Assembly (NCBI GenBank): GCA_963970005.1
Contig: CAXAMN010022718.1
Coordinates: 930,932 to 994,931, forward strand
Reading direction: 5' to 3'
Length of the DNA: 64,000 nt
Origin: Durusdinium trenchii
Taxonomy: Eukaryota > Sar > Dinophyceae > Suessiales > Symbiodiniaceae
Positions within the stretch are counted from its first letter, which is position 1. Each line of letters opens with the position of its first letter. The position numbers and the translations under genes were made by a program. Positions 30,240 through 41,139 of the stretch are shown piece by piece. The notes under the pieces were generated by a model. The model was given only the letters and a program-made list of their open reading frames with translations. It made no database searches and was not told the origin of the DNA.

Positions 30240-31690
30240 GTTGAAAGGTGACCTGGAATCTAAAGGGAAACAACAACTGGACTCAGCACATCTTCTCAAT
30301 ATTTCTTCCACCACGACCGACGGAGTCAGTGACCTTATTAGAGTCTCCTAGGTGAACGACCTTTAGGGACGAGTCATGACCAGACTTTCTGCGGTCTGAA
30401 TAGTCCACTTCGAAGGTTACGGTTAAGGTCGCTTGACGTCTTGCAACAATTCAGGCGGCAAGACAGGGTGGCATATGACACTCGTTTTTGCTTTTCCGCT
30501 TCATCTACAAGGGGAGCCCAGGGGAGCCAAGGGGTGCATCAACAGGACCCAAGGCTTTGGCGCCTAAGACCACTGATTTGTTAGTCCAAATGCCAAATGC
30601 TGCTCTGTTTGGTGTGTTGCCGGAGGAAGCTACAGGGCAGGCACCTGTGTTTTGCACCACCTCCACAGAGTGTTTGGCAGGTGGAGCATTGCATGTACGT
30701 CGGTCAGAGAATGTTCCTTGGCTTATCAGAGGATTGCTCTTGAGAGGATCGATCCTTTGAACGATATAAACCTCATGATGTTAGAAACGAAAGGACGTGT
30801 CCCCCTTAAAGATCTTATGACTGCCCACTGCCCACTGCCCGCGGACATCCGAGTGCCTGGTTCTTCTACTTGACCGAACTTGATATCCCGGTCACTTGGG
30901 TCTGTAAAGGTCACTGGATGGAACTCCACTGAAGAACCTGGTGGCTGGAGGATTCACCACTTCCATGCCCATCGCCATGCCTCGCCGAGGCGTTGCTTCT
31001 CGATGCGGAAACCCTGGATGCCTTGCACGAGTTGGTGGGACCAGCGTCCGGAGAAACAGAAGCTCTTGACAGGACTGAACTGATCTGAACTGCATTGTTT
31101 GGGCCAGAAGTGTGGGACTCTGGTCGAAGGACGTCAGTTGATGTACAGGTGATCTTGGTTGATTTACATTTAAATTCTTCAAGCTGGGTGGTGAATCTTA
31201 TGTGAATCTGTTAAGAAGTCGTGAGTTCTTCTTCTCCAGGTTCCTCAGATTCCGCACGTCGAAAGTTCCCAATGATGAAGTTGAGGTGTGACGGCCTCGA
31301 TTTGCCTCGTCTTTTCTTGGGCCTTCGTCGACTAGGAGCACCGGCTTTGTCCTGGAGCTGGCCGTTGAATGGACCATGGCAGGCCAATCAGCAAAAACCA
31401 GCGAGCTGAGAGTCCACGAACGAGCGGATGTCAACATGTGACGTAACATGTGTGAAATCCTGAAAGGTCGGAACCCCAGAAGTTGGAACCTTCCGGAATT
31501 ATTTCTTTTTGGCACATGGATCTTCTCGCAGTTATGTCTTCCACCACGACCGACGCAGTCTACGTGACGGAGTCTGTTTTTACGTGACCGACCTTTGTGG
31601 CGGGCGGACGACGAGTTGTGACCGACCTCCGCCACTGGGATCGACCCGTCGTCGTTCGGTCTTTTCGTCACGTCGTCCGTCTTCGGTCCT
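30240..31690. other. Stretch with no convincing exon
   Basis: Only short mixed frames are present. A motif, CTTCCACCACGACCGACG, occurs at 30303 and again at 31538, each followed by a GTGACNGA-rich context, and suggests a dispersed repeat. 30960-31080 and 31240-31400 are moderately GC-rich and could hide an exon, but I cannot support one. Confidence 0.35.
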
Positions 31691-31695
31691 GGAAG

Positions 31696-31742
31696 TTGGA
31701 ACCAACGCGGTGATCTTCAGGGGTGAAGACGTCGCCACCGGG
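31696..31742 (+). CDS. Candidate short exon with GTAAGG donor
   Basis: The acceptor TCCTGGAAG|TT and donor GGG|GTAAGG bound two completing bases plus 15 codons, GTNAVIFRGEDVATG, ending in phase 0. The donor is strong and the acceptor ordinary. No family is recognised. Confidence 0.35.
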
Positions 31743-32132
31743 GTAAGGGGCCCAGCTTGATCAGAAGTGAACAGAATTGGACGAGCGGGCCCCTTTGGAG
31801 GTCAAGCGTCTGACCCATTCCCAGGGTGCAAACGTGAGAAGACGCATTCAGCATCGCAACCAAATCACTGCTTCGTTGGAGGCTCCAGGAGCCTTCCTTC
31901 TCGATTCACTTTTGCCATTGAGATTGACCCCAAAAGAGAGTGCTCAGTGACTTTTCCACATGAGTTCCGGGTTGGAAGGAGTTGTTCTCCACCATGCTTC
32001 TGGTCACATCAGGTAGCTTCACCCTTTGATGGTGCTGCTGAAAAGAGGGCCTTCCGGCCTAAAATTTATGCCGACCTAGGAGGCCATTCCAGGCCTCGAA
32101 TTGATGCTTGTTGATCTTGTTTGATTTCTCAC

Positions 32133-32209
32133 CAGACCCGGAGACCTCCAAAACACTCTCCAACGATCCCTTGAGCTCCGCGCGCCAAACAAAGGCGAGC
32201 AAGTGATGC
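32133..32209. CDS. Exon with splice signals on both strands
   Basis: On -, CTCAG|G and a GTGAGA donor bound 25 codons: HHLLAFVWRAELKGSLESVL then EVSGS. On +, TTTCTCACCAG|AC leads into PETSKTLSNDPLSSARQTKA SK and TGA at 32204. The same CTCACCAG serves as + acceptor and - donor. The minus reading has both splice sites in consensus; the plus reading agrees with the direction of the region. Confidence 0.3.
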
Positions 32210-32862
32210 CTGAGACCTCGTTGCAACACTTCATCCGACTTCCAGTGCATCCACGGGATGCAGGCGGGTCGAGTTCCTAACCCTTCGTTTTTGTTCACCG
32301 AAGAGTTTGGTGTGGAACTGGCGACAACGGTGTTAGCGGTCATTGGAATTCGATATAGAGCTTGGCAGATGCTCCCCTTCCAAACAGCTAAGAACACAGA
32401 GGACCATGAAATCCTCTATACACACATAGCGAGTACGTCGAGTCGGCCTTTTTTTATACTCTGTACGAACTCTTGGTGTATGAGGACCAGGTTGCGAGCT
32501 GCCTAGTCAATGAAGCAAAAGATCACGGTGAGAAGTTGATATTGGATGATATTGAATTAAAACCAAATAAAACGACCAGCTCACCCTGAAGAGTGAAACC
32601 AATTGCACTTCCATTATTATTTCAGGAGTGCGGCTTGTTCAGCTTGGGGTATTGCTTGGAGAGAGTACAACCTTGCCATTGCTAGTCAGAGCTGATGACT
32701 TCGAAGATTATCTTTTAATTAAATGCTGCTGTCCTGACAACTAGCCAATCGATGGAGGTGGCACTGGGCAGTTTTGTCAAGTGCATGCAATCGACTGTTT
32801 TCATGCTGCCGTGCAAGGGAAGAAGATTCCGAAAATTCATGAACATTCCATAGAATCATCAC

Positions 32863-32972
32863 CCAGACGCTCCATGTATGGCATATTTACCTATAAGATT
32901 AACTTCTGAACTTCCCCAAGGTAACCCAAGGTAGGCAAATATGGCGGTCCCATTTGTCGTTTTTGGGTGTTT
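32863..32972. mobile_element. MITE-like family A copy, diverged
   Basis: The left end CCCAGACGCTCCATGTATGG and the right end TTTTTGGGTGTTTG are recognisable, about 100 bases apart. The TACATTGGGG core is eroded to TATAAGATTAACTTC. Confidence 0.4.
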
Positions 32973-33002
32973 GAATCTTCCTTTTTTCTGACATGCTTTC
33001 AG

Positions 33003-33207
33003 ATGCACCGGTGCGCTACGGGCACCGGTGCAGCGTTGCATGGTCTTCTCCGGTCCTCGCCTGTCCAGCGCGTTTTTTCCGCGCGGCGTGCAGGTGGCTT
33101 CAGTGATGGACTCGATCGGGAAAGTAGTGCAGACATGGACTTCTTCTTGGCAGGCGGACGGAGCGATCGTCGCGCCATGTGCGTCTTTGTTGACAGCGCC
33201 GTGGTGA
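33003..33207 (+). CDS. Candidate terminal exon, or exon ending at 33093
   Basis: The strong acceptor CTTTTTTCTGACATGCTTTCAG|A precedes a frame of 68 codons to TGA: TGALRAPVQRCMVFSGPRLS, later VMDSIGKVVQTWTSSWQADG. A GTGGCT donor at 33094 (CAG|GTGGCT) in phase 0 would end it earlier. Two other frames are open but less balanced. Immediately inside the exon, TGCACCGGTGC and GCACCGGTGCA form a perfect 11-bp hairpin. Confidence 0.4.
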
Positions 33208-33933
33208 CAGGCACCGCCCTTCCTGCAAGCCCATTAATTTAGATATAGATATATTGAGATCATGCCTTATCCAAATAGTAACAAGTAACAAGTAATTCAC
33301 CAATGCCGACAAGTTCGAGCTTCGATCGAACCCAACGCCTGACAGGCCAGTTCCCTGGCGAGTTGAACGTTGTTTTTCAATTCTGGTGTTGGACTAATCA
33401 AATTTGTGTGTCAATCTTTTGTTTGCAAGTATTGTTGACACCTACTCTACTTGTCCTTTGCTTTCGCCGATGATGTTTCTTGACAACAAACCTCCCATTT
33501 GGCCTTGTTCGTGGAGCTTGCTCGGAGGACATCTTGGACAGTGTTGGTTTCCAACTTGGCATTCACAGGCCCGAAGAGGGGTCGATCGACGGAAGTCTTG
33601 TAGAGTATGTCAGCTTGCCGCAAAAATGCGTATACGGAGAGAAAATGGTGTGCTGAGAATGCTTGGGAAGAAACCATCAATGACTGACAAAGTCACCTCG
33701 GCAAAGCTATTTCGAGCCTTTTTCTGCTGGCTTGGTTTAACTTTCTTTCAGTGATGAATCCAGATGGTGTATTTTTGGGGACAATGTTGACTCATGTGCA
33801 TGGAAGACAGGCAAAGTCCGGTTGAGGTATTGCAAGCCTTGCAACCCGGGCCCGTTCTGTTTGTTTTGTGCATTTTTGTGCATGTTTTTGCCTCACCAAC
33901 GCGGCCCCGCGACCCCGCTCTTTGCCCGCTCAG

Positions 33934-34053
33934 CGACCTGGGGATGCGCTTGAAGGCAAGGTTGCTCTCAACCTTCCATCCGAAACACCTAAACACCTCC
34001 GAAAAAAGAGCGAGCTGAGCAAAGCCGTCCGACACCGTGCGGCTGTGGGGGGG
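33934..34053 (+). CDS. Candidate internal exon, 40 codons
   Basis: The acceptor CTCTTTGCCCGCTCAG|C and donor GGG|GTACTG bound exactly 40 codons in phase 0. The peptide begins RPGDALEGKVALNLPSETPK and continues HLRKKSELSKAVRHRAAVGG. It is basic and helix-rich. No family is recognised. RPPGDAL recurs in the exon at 54564. Confidence 0.45.
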
Positions 34054-34570
34054 GTACTGTCCGCACGCAGGACGAGTGTGAACAGCGGTGCCCAATGGAG
34101 ATTGAGGTGACACTGCCCGTGGGATGCTCCTGTGGAACGGCTGGGCGTTTAGCGCCCTGGCTCGGAGACTGAGAGATTGAATGGCTGTGGGTTTTACCTG
34201 GGACCCACTTCACCCGTAGGTTGACCATGTCTCGTAGTTCCTTTCTGTTCATTTTCACAAGTTCACGGTTAACCCAGGTCTCCGACAGTCTGTTGTGACC
34301 AGATGTTGCTGCATTTGCTTGCCAGCCGTGGATGCAACAGAGCGAGTGAAGACTCTAAATATTCGCGCCGCCGTGGTAAAAAGCTGGATTTCAGAAGTCT
34401 AAGCAACACCAACGACTTGTGTGTTTGGCAAACAACTTCCCAGACGCTCCGTGAGTTCACAGCCCTTTTCTGGTCCCTCAAAACATGGATTGCTGAACAA
34501 CCCGGTCCGACCAGAAAATTCGGGGTCCGAGCCCACGGTGTGAGGGTCCAGGGCCGCGTTTGGGTTGTTT

Positions 34571-34690
34571 ATATACCCAGACACGACCCATGGGACTGTC
34601 ATAGGCCGATCAAGCCAGACCCCCCAACTGAACCACCCCTGGCCGTTTCTCGGCATCTATGGCAGTCCCATGGGTCGTGTCTGGGTATTG
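34571..34690. mobile_element. MITE-like family B, near-perfect hairpin
   Basis: The left end TACCCAGACACGACCCATGG and the right end CCATGGGTCGTGTCTGGGTA are perfect inverted repeats extending through GGACTG/CAGTCC. The 60-base centre carries AACCACCCCTGGCCGTTTCT. No coding capacity; the open frames crossing it are artefacts. Confidence 0.85.
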
Positions 34691-34721
34691 TTTTTACCAT
34701 TTCACGCCGCTGTGCGTTCAG

Positions 34722-34807
34722 CGCTGAACGGATCGCCCGTCCTCCTGTCAGTCTGCGTCGGTTGGGAGGACCGGCGAGGTTCCCGGGAGTGCCAGCACCC
34801 ATTTCGG
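34722..34807 (+). CDS. Candidate exon, 28 codons
   Basis: The acceptor CGCTGTGCGTTCAG|CG and donor CGG|GTGGTG bound two bases plus 28 codons ending in phase 0: LNGSPVLLSVCVGWEDRRGS then RECQHPFR. An alternative frame (AERIARPPVSLRRLGGPARF) is also open. It starts 31 bases after the family B MITE. Confidence 0.35.
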
Positions 34808-34915
34808 GTGGTGATTTAGATCTAAAAGAGCACTCCAGGGCGGTCTGTCACAAAACCACCTGATACAGGGTGTCGAGATGTTTCTAGGTCTATGGCATAT
34901 GATTTGAACGGTTAC

Positions 34916-35130
34916 CGCGTTTTTTTTTGGTGGTAACATGGATGTTCCAAGACTCTCCATGACTGACTCGGCCGGAGCACATGGAACATCTCTTTTAGCC
35001 GCTGTTTCTCCCCCCAAAACCACGGCTGTTTCGGTCTTCGGACCGGAAGAGAGCCACGTTTTTTTGATGTTTTGAAAGCGAAGAGGGCCCATGTTAGGAT
35101 CATTTGCAGGGGGGCAAGCACCAAGCTTCA
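34916..35130. other. Coding-like stretch, strand unresolved
   Basis: The + frame MDVPRLSMTDSAGAHGTSLL runs 45 codons to TGA. A - frame of the same region, containing GETAAKRDVPCAPAESVMES, is open for 127 codons. Neither has clear splice sites, and there is a T9 run next to the + ATG. Confidence 0.25.
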
Positions 35131-35506
35131 TGGATTTTCTGGATCAGGTTCTTTACGATGAAGAGATCTTCTGCAGATCTCAAAGGGTCAGAGGTTGCCT
35201 TCCAATCTTGGTACAGGTGACTGGATGATCTTGAACCTGAGGTTAACCATTACTCATATAGTAACCAATCAAACCCAAGAGTCAATCACTATATATCAGA
35301 ATATCGATCACTATATATATCACTATCAAACTGAACATCAACCACTAGATTCACAATGATTTACAGGCAACATCATGTGCCCAGCTTCAGCATGTCGTTC
35401 TTCTTCACTCCGTCCTTCTATCTTTCCTTCTCTTGGATCCTGGTAACCGATTCAGATCCGAAACCGTCCAGGTGCAGCGGAAGCAGCTTTCACCGTCCAG
35501 GTGCAG

Positions 35507-35571
35507 CCTTTGGCTCCTTGGGCCGATGGACATCGGACGCCCGACGTTGGACTGACCACCCCGGTGACCCG
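35507..35571 (+). CDS. Candidate short exon
   Basis: The acceptor CCAGGTGCAG|C and donor CG|GTGAGA bound 21 codons plus two bases: PLAPWADGHRTPDVGLTTPV. ACCGTCCAGGTGCAG occurs twice upstream (35466 and 35492), so the acceptor lies in a short tandem duplication. Confidence 0.3.
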
Positions 35572-35987
35572 GTGAGACACAGAGACCTGGAGCATCGGAC
35601 CACCGAAGAACAGTGTCCAGGGCATGGTGGCATGGTGGTGGCATGGTGGCATGGCACTGGCAAAGAACATGAGTTCACCCGCACCTTCCAACAGGTCTTC
35701 AAATGGAGGTTTTTGCTGACTTTAACAGCTGGTGACTTGTTGGAGGGTCCTGGTGGAAGAGGGCTTAGATATGCTTAGATGACTTTCCTATTTCCACATG
35801 TGATTCATTATGATTAATTAATATTCATTGAGGATTTGGTGATTGCGCATCTGATATACAGCAACAGTGTTGACCATATATTGTATATGGTGTTTATGCA
35901 TGTCCCCCAATCTCTTTGAGTCCTCCTGTTGCTCAAAGGGGAAGGCTTCACCATCGGAAAGAACACACACACACACAAATTGACACA

Positions 35988-36095
35988 TGCCCAGAAACTC
36001 CATGTATGGTATACCATGGTATACCATACATACATTAGGGTGGTTGATTTCAGGGCTCAATGTATGTAATGCCAGTCCCATGGACCGTTTAGTAC
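35988..36095. mobile_element. MITE-like family A copy
   Basis: CCCAGAAACTCCATGTATGG, then a duplicated ATACCATGGTATACCAT, the core TACATTAGGGTGGTTGATTT, and the right end CAGTCCCATGGACCGTTTAG. Confidence 0.6.
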
Positions 36096-36134
36096 GTGGA
36101 TCCCGCCCAACGAGTTGCAGCTGGTGACTTGCAG

Positions 36135-36309
36135 TTCCGGTTCGGACCACGCGTTCTACGGCTACCGTGCGGTTCGCGCGCGCCTTCACATGACCACCAT
36201 GCGCTCGAGCTGTTGGGTTTCTACGGCGACTTACTGGAAGGGGAGAATGGCTCCTTGGAAGACGACTTTCCTCTACAAGGACCCCCTAACAATGAGGGGC
36301 TTCTATTGA
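36135..36309 (+). CDS. Candidate exon ending at TGA
   Basis: The acceptor GACTTGCAG|T leads to 57 codons: SGSDHAFYGYRAVRARLHMT, then TMRSSCWVSTATYWKGRM. The first 25 codons have almost all G/C third positions. A competing frame (HALELLGFYGDLLEGENGSL) is also open and fits better toward the 3' side. A splice or frame change within the stretch is possible. Confidence 0.35.
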
Positions 36310-36635
36310 TAACACAAAAGAGGTTACAATTATATAAGGGGTGTCCATGAACCACTTTGTGGGTTCTGGTGGAAAAACAGGCGGTTTTCCATGTGTGTTC
36401 CTTTTCCATGGCTAGACATCGAAGTGTACACACAGTGACCACTCCCCCTTCGTTGGCGCAGCTGAAAATCAAAAAGCAACGCTGGGTGTTTTGATACCGA
36501 GTTTGCTTGTTTTTGGAGCTTATTCAACCTGCCCTTAGCACCCCAAAAGCTGCGACTGATTGCTTGCGGCTTGAGGGTGAATGTCTATTTTAAACAAGTC
36601 CCAAAGAAGAAACCCTCCTCCGCAGCGTTGCCAAG

Positions 36636-36775
36636 GTTCTTTGAGGGGACAGCTTTGTTCCCCAGTGAAGTACCACTGATCGCCGGACCTCTGGAGGAAC
36701 TTGAGAAAGAAGGCGAGCTCAAAACATCTCGAGCTCTGCTTTCGACGGCGCTTTCAAAGCCAAAAGCTGTGGGTG
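36636..36775 (+). CDS. Candidate helical exon
   Basis: The acceptor GTTGCCAAG|G precedes FFEGTALFPSEVPLIAGPLE, then ELEKEGELKTSRALLSTALS KPKA. The frame is open upstream to about 36571 and ends in a dispersed repeat (GGTGGTGGTTTCAGATGATC, also near 21743). Leu, Glu and Ala dominate the second half, as in exons near 45.7, 53.2 and 57.9 kb. Confidence 0.4.
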
Positions 36776-36919
36776 GTGGTTTCAGATGATCTATATATGT
36801 TCAACTTTTCCTTCAACCGATATCATTGAGATGATTGGTTATATCATGTTATATCGATTCCACTCATATTCTGGGTCTGAATTGGCTGTGCCTCTTTTCT
36901 TCGCCGGCGTGAGTGTCAG

Positions 36920-37194
36920 GGCTCCGAGTGCTGGCACCACGTGGCTTCGAGCTGGCGGAAGCACTGGAGGAATTCCTGGCCGACCGCCGGAGCCTGGTCA
37001 ACACGTGCGGGGGCCCGGACCTGCAGAGTCAGCCACTGAGGCAGCGGCTGAACCTTAGCCACCTCGCGCCGAAAAACTGCCCGAAGCTGCCCCCAACATC
37101 CACTGATTTGTTCGATTTTGGGGGGATTGGGATGGATTGGGACGGTTCCCCCCCCAAAGCATCGACCGCGGACGTCAGCGGACAGCCGCCGTAG
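36920..37194 (+). CDS. Candidate terminal exon, 90 codons
   Basis: The acceptor GAGTGTCAG|GG is followed by an uninterrupted frame to TAG at 37192. It begins LRVLAPRGFELAEALEEFLA, then DRRSLVNTCGGPDLQSQPLR, and ends with an Asp/Gly/Pro-rich tail. Composition and third positions are strongly coding-like in the first 55 codons. The next segment (37195-37422, containing SLDVDHDVTLQRLARSRQRS) is also open in a shifted frame. Confidence 0.45.
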
Positions 37195-38056
37195 CTGGTT
37201 TGGAAGACCATTCCCGGGATCGGTACAACTTCGTCGTTAGACGTCGATCACGATGTCACCCTTCAGCGTCTCGCGCGGTCTCGGCAGCGGTCGGAGCGCT
37301 CGGCCCGGCCCGGCCCTTCACGCGGAGCGCGGAGCGCGGAGGGCGGGGGGGATCCGGATCGGAGCGTTGAGGCTGGACTATCCATGGCCACTTTTTGGAT
37401 GCACCTCGACACAACTCGTTGAAGCGTGCCGCCATGGGTTGATCATAGGCCGAAAGTAGACCTCCCAGGTGCTCCGACCTGGTTGGGGAAATAGACCCGT
37501 TTTGCCCAGCCAGGGGCGAGAAAGCTGGAATCTTGGGGGGGGGTACCCCTGGAAATTCCAATGGAACATTCCACCTTGGATTGTGGATTTCAGAGGATTT
37601 GGGCTCACTAAGATGCAGCACCAGCGTAATGAACATCATGAAGTACTATATCATACTATATCATACTATGCTCAGATATTTACTTCACAGAGAGGCAGGC
37701 AGTAGTGATGGTAGTGGAAGTCATCATTTCCAATATTTTTCATCAGATCTGTAATTTACTGTCAGCATTTTTCAGAATTCACTTGAAGAGCCATGTGCCG
37801 ATGTGAGAAGCGCTTTGATTTCTTTTTTATGGCCTTCAACCACTAGTTTTGAAGCGGATTCACCTTACTTCAAATAAAAACGCATCGAAGCTCGCAACGA
37901 TTTCAAATCTTGAAAGCCAACTTCCAACTTCCTGCTTTTGCCTCTTCGGCTGTGGATATGTGGATCCGAAGCAAGTTGTTGGATCCGTAAACAAAATGGT
38001 GCATTTTTCTTGGGCTTCACTACACTGCAAAGCAAAAAACACTCTAACCGAAGACG

Positions 38057-38100
38057 TAGGTGGGTTTGAACCCACGACCTCAGGGTTACGAGCCGTCAGG
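38057..38100 (-). pseudogene. tRNA-like remnant (anticodon and T arms)
   Basis: Read on -, CTCGTAA is followed by CCCTGAGGTC and a perfect T arm, GTGGGTTCAAACCCAC. The loop CTCGTAA would carry anticodon CGT (Thr). The 5' anticodon stem does not pair well and the D region is abnormal. This is a tRNA-derived repeat (SINE head) or pseudogene rather than a working tRNA. Confidence 0.5.
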
Positions 38101-38114
38101 GGGGGCGGGGAAGG

Positions 38115-38786
38115 AGGGTACTCGCGCCCAAGAACGTCTCCCTTAAGCATAATGGGCACCTAGATTTTCGCAGATTCTTGATGATTCTTGAAATCATTTT
38201 CCTTTCATTTCCGTCTTTCCTTGCGTTCCTTTACTTTTCTTTGAACCTCCTGCCTCCTTACTTTCTTTACGTTTCTTCACTTTCCTTTTAAAATCCTGTA
38301 TATTTCTTTCCTTTTGTTTTCCTTTACTTTTCTTTCAAACTCCTTGAAATCTTGAAAATTTGGGAGACCCAAGGATTTCAGGAAACTTTAACTGCTATAG
38401 GGGGTTGATAAATGCTAGGCTAACATTACGTTCATCTTGATAGAACCTATGGTGGTCTAAAATGAAGAGGCTTTCTTTGCAGCCAGGTGGCCAAAATAGA
38501 TAAACCATAGCCTGAATTTAAAGCCAGCAGTCAAATGGTTTCATACGGGCTCAAGATGGCTCAATATACCCAAATAACTTGAAGCCAGAATCAACATCTG
38601 GGACATTTTGTGACATACACCTCTTCATCTTTTCAACTTGACATTTTTTGAAATGTTGGCGCTTGAGCTTCAGCTCTCTCGGTTGCCGGTCGTTGAAGAC
38701 AAAGAAAAGCAATAGGTCATAATAGGTCAAAATTGTGTGATTGTGGACGTATGCTTAAGGGAGACGTTCTTAAGCGCAAGTACCCT
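38115..38786. repeat. 34-bp inverted repeat pair 0.67 kb apart
   Basis: 38115-38148 and 38753-38786 are inverted copies of GCTTAAGGGAGACGTTCTTA plus AGCGCAAGTACCCT, with three differences. They could be ends of a non-autonomous element or two tRNA-derived heads in opposite orientation. A related motif is at 38830-38868. Confidence 0.75.
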
Positions 38787-39992
38787 AAATTGGAGCGTGG
38801 GTGAGCATCCACTTGCACTCCTTTCACTGCCACTTGCGCTTAAAGGAGACGCGCTGAAGCGCAAGTGGCGGCGAAGAGACTAGAAATAGATTTCTATACA
38901 TTCGGTCTTCCATGAAAACCGATACGCTTTCTGCATCACTCCAAGCTTTGTAGCACTGTGGCAAGTCCTCTGTGAGCGTAGTGTCCGTCTGTATTCCGTT
39001 TGTTCGTAAATAGAGCGCGGGTTGCGCACGCCCGGCGCGCCGCACGCCGGGCGCGCCGCCAAAGTGAGGCCGCCTTTTCCATTTACTTCCAGCTTTGTAG
39101 CAGGCAGTTTCCGTGTATTCATATTGAGCGAGTCGGAAGAAAATACTTGCTGTGTTTTATACATCTTGATATCGTTGAATCCATATGAACTCTTGCTTTG
39201 ATCATCTTTGATCGTTTTGATTGTTATTTGTGTATAGTTTGTTATGTATTGTATTGTTCTGTAGGGATTTGTTTTTGTTTTTTATATACTTAGCGAACAA
39301 CAACAGAATATGGTTCCTCCAGGGGCAGAATCCTGCAGAACCTGCGGTGCGCCGGACGAGGGAAAGAAACAAATGCTATCAAATGCTGTTTTCATATGTT
39401 TTGGGGGAGAGGTGTGGAATGTCACCCCCCCCCACATGGGTCCCCCATAAGGGTGGAGGGATTATTAAACAACACACATCTGTTTTGATCGTCTTGAATC
39501 CTTTTGAGGACGAGAGGTGCCAGAATGATACCAGTCCCATCCAGTCCCCAACTCAGATTTCAGAATTTGGATCGATTTTGATTGTGTTATATGGCTACAC
39601 ACGCGATTCAGACTAGGGCCAGGTTGTGATGGGTCCCTTCCGACCCTCCCCAGCCTTTCCCGGCAGTTGTTTCACTACGTATTATGGACTGGGAGTTTGA
39701 CACATGTTCACCTTTGGTGCACGCCAAGGCGGGTTGACTGCCTCACGAATGTAGACTCTTGACACAATAACACCCCCAGATGGTTTTACAATCCAAATGG
39801 GTGCTCTTATCAAGAGGTTTGCATCTTAGTGGATTGACTGCCTAAGCCGTTTGAGTCATTTTCACCTCGTTAAACGAGCCATTTTCTTCATCTCGCTGGG
39901 AAGACTGCATCTCTTCTGGGTCTCGCCCTTGGGGTGGCCACACCTGGGAAGAGACCCACATGGAACCTGATGGCATGGACCTTTGGAAGACG

Positions 39993-40062
39993 ATATCCTA
40001 CTAGCAATGGCCTCCAACCTACTAGCGATGGCCTCCAACCTTATTATCCTCTAGTAGCCAAT
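39993..40062. repeat. ACTAGT-rich short repeat family, locus 6
   Basis: CTACTAGCAATGGCCTCCAACCTACTAGCGATGGCCTCC, then TCTAGTAGCCAATGG. Confidence 0.65.
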
Positions 40063-40220
40063 GGTTTTCAGCTTCCATATTTGTTCATCTCCAGTGTGTC
40101 AGTCTTCCACGACCGTCCGAGGCACGGCCATGTTCCTTCCGCTGCCGCATCTGCGTCCACTGGCCTGTCCACTCGTCCGTCCCTCCTGCGAGCGGGTGAT
40201 GGAGAGGACCTCACGGATCC

Positions 40221-40505
40221 ATGTTGCTTGGCGCCGAACTCGCCCGACGGCCCATACGAGCGGAGCCGGGCGAACCCGGTGGGGCAGTAGACCCGGGCGC
40301 TGTGTTTCGACCACGCGACCACCGTGTCCCCAACGGTGGTGACATGAGAGTCTCGGTCGGAACACTTCGGTTCGAGGTTAACTGTTGGCCTTGGAAGTCC
40401 GATGGATCAGACGAGTCGCTCAGCTTCTTCTGTTCTCCTGATTTTGCTCCAAATCCTGAGCGCAAGATAGGCCGCCAAGGCAGAAAGGCAAACACTCATT
40501 GGTGA
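40221..40505 (+). CDS. Candidate coding stretch, 94 codons
   Basis: A true ATG starts a frame open to TGA. The section DMRVSVGTLRFEVNCWPWKS followed by DGSDESLSFFCSPDFAPNPE is natural and ends in a basic tail. The first 35 codons overlap two other open frames. It could be an exon with upstream splicing in another frame. No family is recognised. Confidence 0.35.
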   Translation: MLLGAELARRPIRAEPGEPGGAVDPGAVFRPRDHRVPNGGDMRVSVGTLRFEVNCWPWKSDGSDESLSFFCSPDFAPNPERKIGRQGRKANTHW

Positions 40506-40689
40506 TGGGTCCTGTGATGGAACGGATCTTCAGAACACCCAGATCTTCGGGACACCCAGGACCCAGTCCGTCCAGCATGGCTCTTTTTGGTGCTCTTTTT
40601 GGTGCCTATCCTGTCAGTGGATCACCTGGAATACATCCTTTCACCTATTTTATCCTATTTGGGGTGCATTGGGTACACCGCTCCACCTC

Positions 40690-40915
40690 CATTCGCGGGA
40701 CGTTCACCGCTCAACCAAACGCCCCCGACAAATCAGACGGGCCGCGACTGGCCGACGTCGCCGTCGGCAAGTCGATCAACGGCACGTGTGGACGGACTCC
40801 TGGTCCTGAGGCCTCCAGTCTCCCTTTGCTCACCCTGCACGGCAGCGTCTATTTGTTCGACCTCACGTTGCTGGGAAGTCGGGCTGCCCGAGGTTTTGGA
40901 GAGTCGAATCATGTC
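40690..40915 (+). CDS. Candidate coding stretch in longest open frame
   Basis: It lies inside a 221-codon open frame (40499-41164), the longest in the window. The central part is clearly coding-like: AQPNAPDKSDGPRLADVAVG, then KSINGTCGRTPGPEASSLPL and TLHGSVYLFDLTLLGSRAAR, with high third-position G/C. The flanks are AT-richer and probably non-coding. A GTTTTG donor follows at 40894. No family is recognised. Confidence 0.4.
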
Positions 40916-41139
40916 GAATCCAACACATGGAGTCGGAGCCCTGCCGCGGGGGGAATGGTGGTTTTGGGGGGTTGGGGAGCTACATCCACCCTCTTTGTTG
41001 AGTTGTATATATGTAGATTTGATGCTTATAATAGGCTCACAATGATGATCAAATATGAACCATATGTTATCAATATGTCATTAACACGAGCCATGCCAAG
41101 CACACAACACGCAGGACAAAGATGCACAAACATGACCAT

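Larger units (their letters stand above)
37600..40060. other. Repeat-rich stretch with little coding signal
   Basis: It contains a tRNA-like remnant, a 34-bp inverted repeat pair, a perfect 12-bp-stem hairpin (38830-38868) and a family C MITE (39751-39825). T-rich TTTCCTTT runs fill 38190-38350. 39330-39600 has an open + frame with average composition that I do not consider reliable. Confidence 0.5.

Noticed and set aside
34303-34863. 186-codon + ORF
   Set aside because: It runs across a complete MITE hairpin; only a short segment in another frame after the MITE looks coding.
37860-38159. 99-codon - ORF
   Set aside because: It translates the tRNA-like repeat and its neighbour.
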